Shown here one piece after another: positions 49,765 through 63,346 of a stretch of DNA of 64,000 nt (within the stretch, counting starts at the first letter, position 1; every line of letters starts with the position of its first letter). A program made the translations under genes and the position numbers. The DNA lies in contig NC_083511.1 of the NCBI RefSeq assembly GCF_032362555.1, forward strand, positions 3,968,001 through 4,032,000, written 5' to 3'. The notes under the pieces were generated by a model, which did not search any database, was not told where the DNA came from, and saw nothing but the letters and a program-made list of their open reading frames with translations. The DNA comes from Amyelois transitella. Taxonomy: Eukaryota > Arthropoda > Insecta > Lepidoptera > Pyralidae.

Positions 49765-52700
49765 TTTTCTAATTCCATATATATTCTTAAAATAATCCCG
49801 GAAAATAACACAGTTGGTAATTGGAAAAGAGCCGAACAGAACTTAGGAAAATAATGAAAATAAAATGTTTTTCACATGACATGACATGACAACGACAAGA
49901 CAAACAAAAGTATTTGACATTGGTTTGACATGACAATGACAAGCACGAATGACAGACAGACCTGAAGTTTTATTTTTTCTCAATAGATAAAAAGTAACAC
50001 TAAATGTACCTAATTATTAATCCCATAAAACAAACGTAATTTTAAGCAATGTTTTGGTCGATTTAGTAAACAGGTAAAAAATAAATATTAAAGCAACAAT
50101 CGTGATAATGGTACGGAAACCTTACCTTGAATCCGACTCGCACTCAATTTTCATGGAAATTCTGGTTAAAGTGTATGAAATCACATGTTCCTCATGAAAA
50201 CAAATAAAAGCGTGAATTTATTTTTCTGTTGCTTGGATACCCTGCAGATAATTAAAGTTTATCAGCTGATCTTAGTATGTACGCTGCTTCATACCATTGA
50301 GGTCTCTTTTCCCGCCCAAAATAAAGTAGGGTACTGAACAAGTACTGAATTATTGTCGCAAAGGCTATCTACAAAAATATGAGTTACCTCGGAACCAAGT
50401 ATCAATGGCAGAGTAAGTGATTTAAGAGTGTGGCCGTTTTGGAAATGTATTAGCTTGTACGTAACAAATGCGTGGGTTAAAATTATTAAATATATTTTTT
50501 GATCAAAATTTTCAACATTATTAAAGTCATGTCAGATAAAAAAAATGCTTTATCAGTTTATAAAATTTGTTCAACTTTTTATTGGGATAGGTACGGTGTT
50601 TGAAATAATGCACCAAGTTAGGTGATAAAATATTTTTTGAGTATTTACAAAATGCAGTCTACCTAAACAATATTTTTTGAGATGAAATCTTATGTAATAC
50701 GTACTTACTTTTAATTTACATTTTAACGCAACAGCTACTATACCTTGCGAATAGTTGTTGAAATAGTGTTTGCGTAGATTGACTAATATAATTAAAAAAT
50801 CTATACCAATCAGGACGTTAATTACAATTTATGTAAACTTAACAAATATATAAACTATAATATGTTACAAGATTGAAATAATTAACATTAACTGTCACAC
50901 TCAATTAAATTCAAAAATTATCGTATGTTCAAATAAATACCCTAACATTATTATAAGTAAAGTATGGCGCAATTCGTCAATAAATCCATCATATAATGCA
51001 TAAGTAAATATTTTGAAGTTTATCATTACTGTAATTAGATTTTATTGAATAATAGAATGATTGAATACGAACAAATCTAAGTAGGCACGTCGTCATGGCC
51101 TCAAGCCGAAATCGAAATAATATGGCAATATTTCTTTGCCGTCTACGAAATTGTAACATTTTTTGAGATTTTTATATAAAAAATAAGGTGACACCTGCTG
51201 AATATTTAATTTCAGCTTATGCTGTATTTTATAACATTGATTTTACCAAATTTATTTGAAATTCCATAAAATATCTATGTTGAGTTAAAAAAATTTGACT
51301 GATATATGCGTATTATAAGTCTACTACATACTAAATTATACTTATAGAAAATATTTTGTACCTAATGGATTATTTAAAAAAAAACAACGACAACTAAAGT
51401 TGTAGTCTAGAAGCACAAAAGCTGCTTTTTAAGGAAGATTTGCTTAATCTTCCTTAAAAAGCAGATTGTGGAAGCGCTTGAAATTTCACCATTCGAGTTT
51501 GTCTCCGGCCCTGTGACCAGCTGTAATATTCCCAAGAGTTTTGGGAATAATCGGAAATATGGCGGGATGGCGATAATTTAGTAGAAAATATCAATATAGA
51601 GATAGAATCGAGGTCCTAACTCTTACTGCATTAAATAAAAGTATGTGAGTAGTTCATCGTGTGGTTTGATTTTTCTGTGCGCGCGTTACTCCAAAATGCA
51701 AGGAAAGGCAAGGGAAAATGCTACTTATTTGAAGATATACGGAGTAAATCGAAGGAAATTATTGACTGATATATGTAAATCAATACGATTCACGTATAAA
51801 ATGACTTAGTTCATTTTCTAGAAGTGGAAGAATATCTACGGAAAGATCCAAGTTATATAATCGAAATACTTACAAGAAGGACTGAAATACCTAGAATTAA
51901 TTTAGTGCTAAATTTTCTATGAAAAAATGTAGACGCAAGTTCACAAATACTTATCACAATTCTCCTAACTAGCAACTAATACATAGTGTACTCTGTCGTC
52001 TTAACTAAGAAATATGTAATACCACAGTAGATCATTAAATCCTGCATTATACACATTCACAACCACATTATATATATATAAACAGTAATATTTCGTTGTA
52101 AACATAAGAAAAATACATTTTTTTAACCGAAATACATTCAATAAAAAATTCGTACATTATAAATCAAAATAAAGTCCGTAAATTTGAAGTTGAATAATTC
52201 AAGGGTAGATGCAGTTATAAACAACTTTACCCCGATACAAAATATACGACTCAAGCGATTGGGAAGTGTTCAAAATTATTCTTAAAATCTGTTTTGCATT
52301 AATTAACAGATCCACTTAAAAAAAATACTTAATTTTTGCGAATTAATCAATTAAAAATAAGTATTTATTATACATTAAACAGACCGGGAAAACAAGTCAC
52401 AGTATCGCGAATATTTCCTTTTATCCTTGAACATATAATTTTAGCAATAATTGACGTTTTGTTTCCCCAGTCAGATATTCATAAAGAAACACAATGTGTT
52501 ACACGTTCTTAAACCAAAAAAAACCTTCATCAGTTTATATATTGAATACTTATTGAAATACCTATTTAACATCAATTTCATAATAAAATTACACTATTTG
52601 AGAGATAAAGAGACCATTAAATTGCAGATAGATTAAATGTAGCCTCTTAATGATAAAGGAAGATATTATAAGGTTAGCCAGTCAAAATGGAGTTGTAAGC

Positions 52701-53418
52701 ACCCTGTTCTTATGTTAGGCCATATACCGAGTCAAAATCCGACTATCGATAAAGCTAATCGGCAGCTAACATTCTAAACTTCTAAACACAATAGTGTGTA
52801 CACAGCCCTTTCTCGGACAAGTCGATTCGAGTTTGAAATACAACGTCCTAATACATAAAATACAGGCTCATTAGCTAAAGTCAATTTTTTACAACTTTAT
52901 ACATATAAAATATAACAAAAAATATATTCCAACTCTTTCTTTATAAAATTTAATCAAGTTGTGGAAACTATATAGACAAAGGCATTCATTACATAGTTGG
53001 CTCTAAATTCAACTCCTAGTGCAGATCAACAGTTCTTTCTGCAAACCTGTTTATCTTATTACCGTTAACTGACTCTTATTTCATGAATTTTTGGGTTTGT
53101 TGTAATAATAAAGTTTATAGAATAGACCTACGTTTCCGTTTATAGAAAGAGAAATACTGGCTGTAAAATATTGACTCCAGCTACAAAGTCAATCTTAAAA
53201 CAAACAAGTCTTTCACATTCACAATAAAGATTTAAAACATTCATAAATAACTTGATTTGGTATCCAGCAACGCTCAAGCTCAATGTCGAAGACACGTTCA
53301 GTCTTTAGAATTGCAATTCGCATAAACCACCAACGTACTCTTGCAACACGCGACGTATACTGCCACTGCCGTTGACAAACCGTTGATTTTTCACGCAAAC
53401 CATGAATGTGATCTTTAG
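49765..53418. other. AT-rich spacer
   Basis: No exon with family resemblance was seen on either strand. The open frame at 52451-52636 is AT-rich, Ile/Lys-rich and has no domain. A perfect hairpin (51422-51464) is listed separately. The right end is expected to include the XPO4 3' UTR. Confidence 0.5.
51422..51464. repeat. Perfect hairpin: 19-base arms, 5-base loop
   Basis: The arms at 51422-51440 and 51446-51464 are exact complements around 'tgctt'. The sequence is unrelated to the other hairpins. Confidence 0.9.
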
Positions 53419-56400
53419 TTATTTCACAATAAGGAAGCCGTGTACACTGGCCAGAAATTTGTCGAAGTTGTCTTGAAAGCGTAGTTTGTGCGGACGGAGG
53501 CCGTCGAACAAAACTCCGTTCGTTAATACACCAAATGCTTCTTCTAATCTCGGTACGTTCGCGGGGTCATTGACCGCGAAGGCCTCGATCAGCTGACGCG
53601 CTAAACCTTCTAACAACGCCGGTTTGACGCAAGTTAACGCGTATATTGCTGCCCCAGCGGCCGGGATTGAATCCGGTGGTATTTCCATCTTGATTATAAG
53701 CATTAGGAGTAACTCTGCTAAACTTAATAGAGATAATGCGTATGGATTGTTATCGCCTAATGTTCGCGCCTTGTTGGAAAGTCCCACAATTGTGTCGCAG
53801 CAAAGGGTCGACACGTCGCAAGAGACGGCGGTTAGACCGACTCGTAATGCTGTTACTACCATGTTGAAATCTTCGATGGGTAGATTTGTGATCTGAAAAA
53901 TTAAATAAAGTAAATAAAATGAGAGCAAATTATCTATATAATTTTTCAATAATCAATGTCATTTTCTTCCTGGTGTTTCACTCAGTCGCTATTTTCAGTA
54001 TCGTACAGTATTTCCCTATCAGGAAATAGAATTCCCTTTCAGTAAAATCCTATTTTTAAAAATTTGATAATTATTGTTAACAAGTGAAAAATTAAAGTAA
54101 ATAATTAAAAGCACCAATATTAAGTCAATATTACCTGTTCAGCTTGATCCAGATCTCTCAGCATCCTATAAGCGTGTTGCGCCAGAGTTGGCAACGCTAA
54201 CAGAGGCGGCGTGATGAGAGGCAACAGTATTCTAAGGCCGCGAGCACACGTCTCGCCGACGCCGAGGTCGGTCCGGCAGCGAGCGATGCTGCAGATCAAC
54301 TCCATTAGCGCGCAGATATCCTAATAATATAAATTTATTGAGTGGTTACATAAGAAGGGCACAGTCGTGAAAAAATCTAGAAAACTGGGCATTATGACAC
54401 ACCAGAGCCATCCACTATTCCTGCGACGCTTAGTGTCGTCGACACAGAAAAAAATATTATAGAGTTTCCTGATATATTTATGATTTCTTTACATTGGTAA
54501 AATTCAATATTACTTTTGAAATTAAATGATACTATTTCACGTGAAAATTGACAGACGACTTAAATTTTTTTTCTGATACTGTTTTTTTAATAGTGGAATT
54601 TCCCTGGAAAACTTAGTTTTCGTTCTGGAAATTCCCACGAAAACAAAGCCTAGTACTTAATAAAGTTACTCACTTCATATGCTTCTTCCTCGGCGTCTTG
54701 TGGGATACTTGATATTTTTCCTGAGTTCCACCGAATGTAAACTTCGAAAGTGGTGTTGCAAACTTCAATAAATCTGTGGAAGAAATTTTGTTACAGATGA
54801 TTATATTAAAAACGATTTCATATGAAAGTATGTAAAGAACGGTAAACACTAAAATATAAAAATACAAAATAGAATAAAACATTTTTATTCATCCCAAACT
54901 AAGTGGTTATTAAAAAAAAAGGTAGTATTTAATAAAAACGGCTAAACCTACTTAGTTACATTAGCAGGTTGCACCGAATGCAGCATTCTTTTGGCGCTTT
55001 TAGCCAAGAAGTTGAGAGCTGGCAACACCACGCCCGGATAGTTGTGGTATCTGAATACGATCCCGGGAATCTTGTCCAACGCGCCCACAAGCATCATGAA
55101 CTGTTCATCCATAGCTCCAACCTGTACGATTAAAAAGGCAAACATATAATTTAAATGTACCGTGTGGTTCCTGGCATTTTAGAAAAGGACAACTCTATAT
55201 CTTTCCCACGGATGTCGTTAAAGGCGACTAAAGGAAAGGCTAAAAGGTAGTAAACTTGGGATTCTTCTTGTAGGCGATGGACTGACAACCAGTCACTATT
55301 GGAATCTCAATTTCATTATTTAGCCATACAGCTGGACGTGGCCTTTCAGACTTTCAAGACTGTTGGCCCTGTCAACCCCACAACGGATATATACGCGACT
55401 ATATTTTTGTCTATATTTGCAAACCCCTAGAAACGAGCCCAGGGTCAGCTTTTCTCAAGACCTGAAATTACATATATGGATTTGACATAATTATGTCACA
55501 CAAATTAAACAAAATTCCATAGACCAACTAAAGCCTAAACATTAACCTCGTGAACTCCCTCTGTGATGCCTATGAAACAATCAAGCGTGTCGGCGAGCAT
55601 ATTCCGTACAGGTTCCGTATCAGACTCGGAATTTATCAAGTTTATCAGCTTCTCTTGAAGAGCTACGGTGCTTACTAACAGCCGGTTGCGGACTTCACCT
55701 GTAACAAAATTAAATGCTTACAAAAAATATATATAATTAAAACTTAACCTATCACTATTTGAATCTCAATTCCATCATTAAGCCATACACTGGTTTTTCA
55801 GTTAAATTAAAAACACCTGATAGTTTCCAGTAGTGTTATCATAGTAAGACAATCCTAACAGTCTAGCACTGCTATTGTTTATACATCCTAAGACAGAACA
55901 TCGATTAATTTTGAATTAATTCGTAAAACATATTGCATGACGTCGTCGCGTCGTCGCGACACTTACACAGACTTGGCTTATTCTAAGATCATAAAATAAG
56001 TCTTAACTTTAGCACGCGGCCACGCCCACATCAGATTTCTATAGTGTTTAAAGTACCATTGTTAAAACATTTTAACGATTAAAATCGCGTTCACTGCTTT
56101 TATCCCAAAGATTTATGAAGATAAAGAAAAATAGAATATAAAAAAACAAGCTATGAGATACAAAGGCGGACTTATGGCTAATGGCAACCTCTTCCAGTGA
56201 ACCTAAGGGGGTTAAAATATATATAAACAAGTACCGTCAGCATAGGTAGCGGCAATGGCGAATGCCCTATGAAGCTCCCTGCGCAGTTCCCCCGGGAGGT
56301 TACTGCCGGCCGCCTCCCACGCCACTAGGGCCAGGAACTCCTCGCACGCAGCCTGTGGGTTTTGTCTGGAGAAGAGAATATTATATAATAATCCCATAAG

Positions 56401-59400
56401 TTAGGTTTAGGTTAAGACTTTAAAAGGTGTGTTTACTTAGTTCTATGAGGGAAAATATCGTGAGGAAACCTGTACATTCAAGAATTAATTCTCAATTGCA
56501 ACGTCCCGGTTATTATGGACGATTGGAAACCTGTGTGTAACAAAACACTTGTTCGACAAAAAATAATGATAAATTAGTAACTACTCTAATAGATAAATTA
56601 TTAACTAGGTACCTACTCTAATATAAAATTAGTGAAAAACATGGATGAATCAAAATAAGTATTTGGTCGTGATAAGAAAGATGTGGAGTGTAGTATACAT
56701 ACTTGTGCTGTATATGCGCAATGGTGGCGAGCAGGCGCAGCGCGTGCGCGGCGGCGGCGGGCTGCGCGTGCGCGTGCCGCAGCGCCAGCGCCGCGCGCGC
56801 CGCGCCGCGCCCGCACGCCCACGCCGCGCCGCGCGACCCCGCGCCGAACGCCGCCTCCAGCGCCGACGACATCTGCCGACAACTTTCATTACTATACAAA
56901 TGCAAGCCGACTCTAGTGCTGTTGACATCTGCCCGAAAAGCTATTGCTGTTTCGCCTTTTATTATGACTCACGCTCGCGCAATGCTTTCGGGGGCTGGAT
57001 AGACAAGTTCTATCCGTATATAAATGTAAAATTAATGCTTTCGTAGTAGCTTCAAGCTTGCGTTTGTCTCTCTCAAGGAATAAACGTAAAGTAATATGTA
57101 AGTTACATCATGTACCTGCACAGTCTAATTTATGAATGGCGCGAAAATATTTGACCAGTTGAGTCTGTAGCCATTGGAATCTGCGAATTATTGTACTACA
57201 GAGCGAGATAGCAGGAAACATTTTGGATTTTAAATTTAATGTGCTTATAACAAGGTCGTTATGGAATTAAGTTTTCCGTCGGTTTGATTCAGCGGTAGGT
57301 AGTAATGGCTATAACTTACCTCTGAATACTGCGAAGATTGTTGCATCAAATAGGAATTGGCCCATATTGTGAGGAGCCAGGATATTGTCGCGGACAATTC
57401 TGGACTGAACACTGTGCCCAGGCCCGCTTCTAAAGCCGCGCATTCCCACGCGCTTATACGGAGAATTTCGCCTATTAATCTGCAAGTTCATTGACTTATA
57501 TTTAACACGTTCATCATAGAATATTGAACTCTCGAATGAATTATAGTTGAGTATTCGTTTTGAAACATTATTTTGTCACATCATATGAACAAACCAAAAT
57601 AATTGAATTAATAAATTAAACAAAATGGTTATGAGACTTTGCATTTGCCCACTTATCTCCAAGCAAAACACATTATATACATACATATAATCACGTCTTT
57701 AACCCTTGCATGGTAGACATAGCCAATAGCCTTGAAAGGACCGAAAGACCATGTTTAGCTGTATGGCCTAATGATGGAATTGTCATCAAAATATTAACAG
57801 GTAGTTAGCCCATCAAGAAGAATCCCAAGCTTATTACTATTTAATAGATAAAACTCTTTATCGCACCATTAGAAAAACAGCACAAAACAGACAATGATGG
57901 TACAAAGGCATCTCTTTTAGCCTTTTCGTTAGCCCATATTACATATTCCATAGAAAATATCACTATACAATTTAAGTAAATACATGAAACTCACTTGAGT
58001 ATTGGATCCACGTTTTCTGTACTAGTGGTTTCTCCGACCAGGTATCTAAGCGAACTGTCTATATCGGCATTCTCTCTAATACTGTAAGTGATTATTTCAG
58101 GTGGTATCATCATTGTTTCGCCCTCTGTACAATCTACTGCTAGGAAATGACCTGGAACAAATTAATTTGAATTCTAACCAGTGTTCGTATGGTGTAAATT
58201 TTGATGACTTTTTTTTTAAGTATAGATATCCGAGTTGGTCACATACTGAACACGTCACGATGTGAACTAAGAGAAATCAATCGGACACATCAAATGTTAA
58301 AGGCAAAGTTTTTTTCAACATACAAAAAAATAAAATCACGCCTTTTCCCCGGAGGGGTAGGCAGAGATTAGGTACATCTTTCCACTGGTCATGACCTCTG
58401 AATTCTTTTTTAGTTTTATCCACATTCATAAGTCTCTTCATGCAAGCTCGGCAGTTTCAATTTAGTTAATAAGTTTTTCAATTTAGTTTCTTAACTAGGA
58501 AAACTAATTATAATTATGAGATTTGAAATCTGTGAAATGTCTTTCTCAGCTTGCACACTCACTGCTATACTTCAAGGACCTGGTTCCGCCTTCCGACATT
58601 TTTCTCTCCTCTTTGTAAGGTCGGAAGTCGTTGAATATTATTTGAAAAACGCTGGTACTATTATCTATCTACTTACCAGCAATCATCAAAATCCAGTGCA
58701 GATCTTCGAACAAGTTGACTAATTCGCTGCCACTGCTCACTGGCAGCTTTCCCATGTGCATCAGTTGCAGCTGAGACTCCAGTCTGAAATCATTAAAGGA
58801 CAATTTTCCTTCTTTTTATAATATTCGGGAAAATGTTTTTTTTTTTTTAATAAAAATAAAAGAAGAATTTGAATGACTGACATAGCCTAAACCACTGGGT
58901 TTAGAGCGTGTGGCATTAGTGTGTAGGTTCTTTATGTGGTCTTACAACTGGGGTTACACTAAGAGAGGATTTCTCTATATTCCCGCGGGAAGGGGAATTA
59001 AGGTGATTCTTGGTTTTACGCAGGCGAAATCGCGGGCGTCCTCTAGTTTATAATATTCGGCAAAATGGATTTCAAAGACAGGCGCACAGGTGAATAGCAC
59101 CTATAATCAACAAAATGTTGCTATGTGCTTTATGTTTATATTTCCATCCATATCTAAATATCATCTAAAGGAAAAGATTTAATTTTGAGCATTACCTCTT
59201 ACTTCTGTCTTGCAGCAAAGTGAACAGCACGTGGCAGCAATGCGCGGGTGCCTTTCGCGCAATAGCGCCTATAGTCAACAAAACATTGCTATGCAGCTTG
59301 CGTTCATCCTCCTCGATGTCATCTTTTATATCTTCATCTGTATTTTCTGTGCCTCTAAGAACAAAAAAAAGTTTTTATAAATAAAATAAACAAGAAACAA

Positions 59401-61468
59401 GTAAACATAAACTCACAGTTATAGTTTATTTATCAAAATGAAAAAAAAATCACAGTCCACAAAAACCAACTAGCAATTATGGGAAAAGAATGATATATTA
59501 AATACATTAATACATTTCTTCTTTATACACGTACCTTATTCCATCCGGCGGAGCTAATCTACACTGTAGATATGTATTGAAGATCTCAATGCAAGGATTC
59601 AGTAAGGTCTCATTGGAATATCCAGAATCATGAACTATTGAGCACCATGTGTGGAGGAATTTGTTAAGTGATTCCCTCCATACTGTGTCGTCATTGATCT
59701 AAAATATTTATCTTACTTTAATATTTTGCCTTTTTAAATCCATTGTCTTTAGTTTAAAAATGCTAAAAAAATTTTTTAAACTATGTTGTTTATAGAATCA
59801 TACTGGTTCATCATTTCTTTGCTTGCAAAAACTTGGCTGCAGTTTTAGTGATGTAATCGTCAATTATTTTTACGTCATTAAATCTACAACACTAGCTTTA
59901 ATCGAAAACAGCTAAATAAATACTCAGAACAAAAATACTTACTCCTTCCTCTACAACAGATCCTGTGATGCAATGGCAAGTCAGTGATGTTAAATTTTGC
60001 AAAAATGCTGGTGGTGTGGCTGCTATCATAGCTGGAGTGAAGAACTGAACTAGTCTCCGATATATATCTGCTATCCCCAACATCTCACGCTCTACTGGCT
60101 GGATGTAAGCCATCATATTCAGAAAACTATTTACATAATTCTCTAAGTATTGTTGCTTAAAATTACGAATAGAAACTACAACTCCACTTAAACTAGCAAG
60201 CTGGACAAGACAAGTGAGAGATGGCCCAGCTAAATCCGGATTAGACCTAACATACATGTGTATTTCAAAGAACAATGCCAGAAGCTCTGGCTGCATTATT
60301 GTATCCTTCCAATTCATACTCAAACGCAGAGCAGGTGGAGTGTCACAATCATAAATAGCTTCAAATGCACCAATTAATCTCTTTGATAACAATGGAGACA
60401 CATGACTCCAGCATAATACTGTTTCGACAATAGTCAGGAGTTGCTTCGTCAATAAAGCTTGCTCCCCTTCAGGACGATGACCTGATCGTATTATCTGTTC
60501 TAACACACCAACTGTAAACCTAAATATACGCTTCAAATCTAATGCTTCAAAAGACTTCTTTAATCTAAAATGAACTTCCCAAATTAACCCCACATCGGCA
60601 GACTTCACAGTTATAGCGTACTCCTGCATAATGGCTAATATCAATGAGCTAGCTAATCGTTGTTGACTTATTGGTGAACTAAGGATGATCTTTTCTAATT
60701 CACCAAGCAAAGCTTTCCGTTCTCTTCCTCCATCATCAATGCTCCCTCTTTTAATGATGATAGCAATAGTCTGAAACGAAATGTTACATAAAACCAAAAA
60801 TTTATAATTGGGAATCAAAATTAAAAAGAAACCTTTCTATTGAGAGGTAAGGTAAGTAGAAGTAAATAAAATAAATATGATAAAAAGCAAATGCAAAAAA
60901 CATTATAATTATAATGATAGGTATCATTTAGTTTTGTTAGATTTTTAGGCCATTACTAAAAAACATTACATCAAAATAAAAAACAACATACTTGCAGAAG
61001 TTTCTCCCTTAGAAATGGTGGTGCATCCTTCCTCAATAGATAATTCAATAAATATTCTCTCAATGAAGAAATATCACCTTCAGAAAGCAGAGTCCATTCT
61101 CTTATGAGAGCAGACTTTATCAAACCAGCAGCCTCAAAGCGAACTTGATCAGAGTTTGATTTCTCTAAGATTTCTCTGCACAACTGGTAAGGATTCTTGG
61201 TATTCCGGAATTCAAGAAATACACTCTCTGCTTGATGCCGCTGCTGTGAAGACACCAAGTTGGGTGGTGCCTAAAAAATACCACACAATAATTAGGTCAA
61301 TAATCCAGACACCTGTAAATTTTCGAGTATATTTTTCATTTTAGTAATTTATGTGTATATTACAATCTGTAAAATTTTAGCCAAGAATTTATTTATATTT
61401 ACCATAAGCATCTGGGCAGCTGCCTCCAATGTTTGTATAGCAGCATCATGCGGTGAGCTTTCCATCAT
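53419..61468 (-). CDS. XPO4: Exportin-4, nuclear transport receptor, 15 exons
   Basis: Exportin-4 is an importin-beta-type, RanGTP-dependent receptor; known vertebrate cargoes include eIF5A and Smad3 (export). Exons on the minus strand, first to last: 61403-61468, 60992-61270, 59943-60770, 59535-59698, 59196-59354, 58677-58783, 57995-58151, 57320-57479, 56703-56872, 56235-56365, 55547-55698, 54952-55121, 54674-54773, 54135-54320, 53419-53892. Phases close, giving 1100 residues (human about 1150). Diagnostic stretches are QAESVFLEFRNTKNPYQLCR (N-terminal HEAT repeat), IAIIIKRGS, ILAIMQEYAITVKSADVGLI, FRFTVGVLEQI, VFSPELSATISWLLTIWANS and the C-terminal FDKFLASVHGFLIVK, matching the human C-terminal pattern. 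Two adjacent ATGs start the frame; the first (61468) is taken. Exon 56703-56872 is extremely GC-rich and Ala/Arg-rich. The intron after exon 59196-59354 holds an exon-derived relic and a retroposon. Confidence 0.95.
55160..55410 (+). repeat. Family A repeat, near full length, in an XPO4 intron
   Basis: It begins 'accgtgtggttcctggcatt' and carries the 'gatgtcgttaaaggcgacta', 'gactgacaaccagtcactat' and 'caagactgttggccctgtca' blocks, ending 'ggatatatacgcgac'. It is more diverged than the copy at 42537. Confidence 0.7.
57676..57830 (-). repeat. Family A repeat, minus orientation, in an XPO4 intron
   Basis: It starts with catacatataatcacgtc and carries reversed family A blocks, including 'ggaattgtcatcaaaatatt' and 'cagccaatagcc'-like positions. 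Confidence 0.6.
58325..58465 (+). repeat. Family B repeat fragment in an XPO4 intron
   Basis: The 'aaaatcacgccttttccccg', 'gaggggtaggcagagatta' and 'cttcatgcaagctcggc' blocks match the LINE-tail copy at 40026-40260. Confidence 0.65.
58836..59047 (-). mobile_element. Complete SINE-like retroposon (family R) with poly(A) tail and 20-base target duplication
   Basis: Read on the minus strand, a 212-base unit begins 'actagaggacgcccgcgatt', passes 'ccccttcccgcgggaata' and ends in an A-rich tail with a run of about 13 A. It is flanked by direct repeats at 58816-58835 and 59048-59067 ('ttataatattcgg' then G/C then 'aaaatg'), 20 bases with one mismatch, which mark a target-primed insertion. Fragments of the same family are at 27965 and 39425. 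It is in an XPO4 intron. Confidence 0.8.
59085..59165 (-). pseudogene. Decayed partial duplicate of XPO4 exon 59196-59354
   Basis: The plus-strand sequence 'aatagcacctataatcaaca' followed by 'aaatgttgctatg' mirrors 'aatagcgcctatagtcaaca' followed by 'aaacattgctatg' in the exon, and similarity continues weakly through the 'catccatat'/'tcatctaaa' region. It lies about 120 bases downstream of the exon in transcription order and has an 8-9 base gap relative to it, so it cannot be read in frame. Confidence 0.6.
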
Positions 61469-61999
61469 ATTTGTGGTTTCAATATTTTCTAAATAATATG
61501 AATTAAAATAATATCAAGTAGATTTTCGATTTAAGCCATTTATTGAAACTAATTACGAAGTCACTAAATGCACCAAAAAAATAAATTTTTGGTATAATTT
61601 TTCATAACTTCTCTCTCTGCAAATTTTTTGTTAATGACCAGACCACAGATACAATTATAATGTCTAAGATTAATGACATTGACATTCGACAGGACGGGCT
61701 GGCTGACTGCGCTAAAAATGATGACATTGAAAGTTACTGACTTTCAGTGTTCTGAAAAATTTATTGATTGATTGGTCAACAAAACAACTATGTAATAAAA
61801 TTGAGGATTACTAGCCTGACCCGAAATCTTATGGCCTGGCGCAGGAAGGGTTTCGAACCATTCATATTCCCAGTGCGAATACGTTTTTATTTTACGACTA
61901 AACTCCGAACCGATTTAGGGGCCGATTTCTGAGATATATGGAATTTCGCATTATTTGTTGTTGTAGTGGCAACAGAAATACGCATGAATAACTACACCG

Positions 62000-62235
62000 T
62001 GAAAATTCTACTCGATCAACTTTCCCATGGATGTCGCAAAAGGCGACTTAGGGATAGGCTTATAAACTTGGGATTCTTCTTTCAGGCGACAGGCTAGCAA
62101 CCTGTCACTACTTATTTGAATCTCAATTCTATCATTAAGCCAAACAGCTGAACGTGACCTATCAGCCTTTTTTAAGACTGTTGGCTCTGTCTACCCCGCA
62201 AGGGATATAGACGTGATTATATGTATGTATGTATG
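62000..62235 (+). repeat. Family A repeat with a (TATG)n tail
   Basis: It has all the 3' blocks of family A ('gcaacctgtcactactta', 'aagccaaacagctgaacgtg', 'ctaccccgcaagggatatag') and ends in tatgtatgtatgtatg. Confidence 0.7.
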
Positions 62236-62644
62236 TTGTTATAAATCACGGTTCATGAGATACAGCATGGTGACAGACATACGGATGGACAGACTGACAG
62301 CGAACTTTCGGGTATGTAATAGGATCTAATTTTAACCCTTTGAGAAATAGCGTATATTAAAAAAGACCAGACTTTTTTATACATTATACTAAAACTGATC
62401 GATAATTTATGTATGTTTTTCCACCGATATAACTATGCCACATACATATAAAATTAAACCATTTTCTCGAAGGGGCAGGCAGAAGATTTATATTTACACT
62501 TTCCACGACACCACAGTTGTAGGATTAGGTTAATCACTTAATAAACGCAACGCAAAGAAGTTTGGTTCTGCAGATAACGCGTGATGAGGTAACAAACAAA
62601 GAAACTTACTTTCGCATTAATAATATTAACCTACTTGGGATTCT

Positions 62645-62750
62645 CAAAATTTTGATGCGAAATGTTGGGAATGGCTAAGTCAGGATTTACACGAAGCGGC
62701 TCCCGTCACATCTTAGGGAACCTATTGGATCATGGTTATAACTAAGTATA
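62645..62750 (+). repeat. Family C repeat fragment
   Basis: The blocks 'gtcaggatttacacgaagcg', 'gctcccgtcacatctta' and 'ttggatcatggttata' match family C. Confidence 0.55.
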
Positions 62751-63322
62751 TCCTACATTCAGTTGCCTGATAGATAGATAGATAAAACTCTTTAGTTTAG
62801 GTCAGCAATAATAAATTAATTAATGTACTGAAACTACGTAGCGTAACTCAGCAAAAAGTCATATGTTAGGGCCTAAGTTTGTACTATTGTACCTACGTGA
62901 CTGCGGTAGGTATCTATCGAACTTTAGGACCGATAGCTAAAACGATAAACATTCAATACCCCTCTTCTTAGTCGGCGGTAAAGTATATTTAGGTTTTGTG
63001 GTTCTATGAGAAACATAAATCGTAGATATTTGTCCTTGGATATAAGATCTGCCGCAAATAGATACTATATACCTTTATATATACTTATTATTATTTTTGC
63101 ATATTAAATAAGTAGGTATTGATCGAAACTTGTTTCAAACTAAAAATAAATTTTCTTTTGCCGACAAGACGGCTCGTAACCGTACGTCTATGCCTTGGTT
63201 TAATGATCACAATTACCTACCTACAAAATAATAAATAAAATGAATTGGTCTATCAAAGACTTCGATCATTACATAACAAAAGCCGTAAATACATATACTC
63301 GTACCTACCTAGTACCAAGAAA

Positions 63323-63346
63323 GCTATTTCTACGTGTAGAAATAGC
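63323..63346. repeat. Perfect short palindrome, 11-base arms, 2-base centre
   Basis: The arms at 63323-63333 and 63336-63346 are exact complements around 'gt'. Confidence 0.8.

Noticed and set aside
56613-57046. Several overlapping long open frames on both strands
   Set aside because: They arise from the GC-rich, stop-poor composition of one XPO4 exon. Only the minus-strand frame joined by splice phase to its neighbours is coding.
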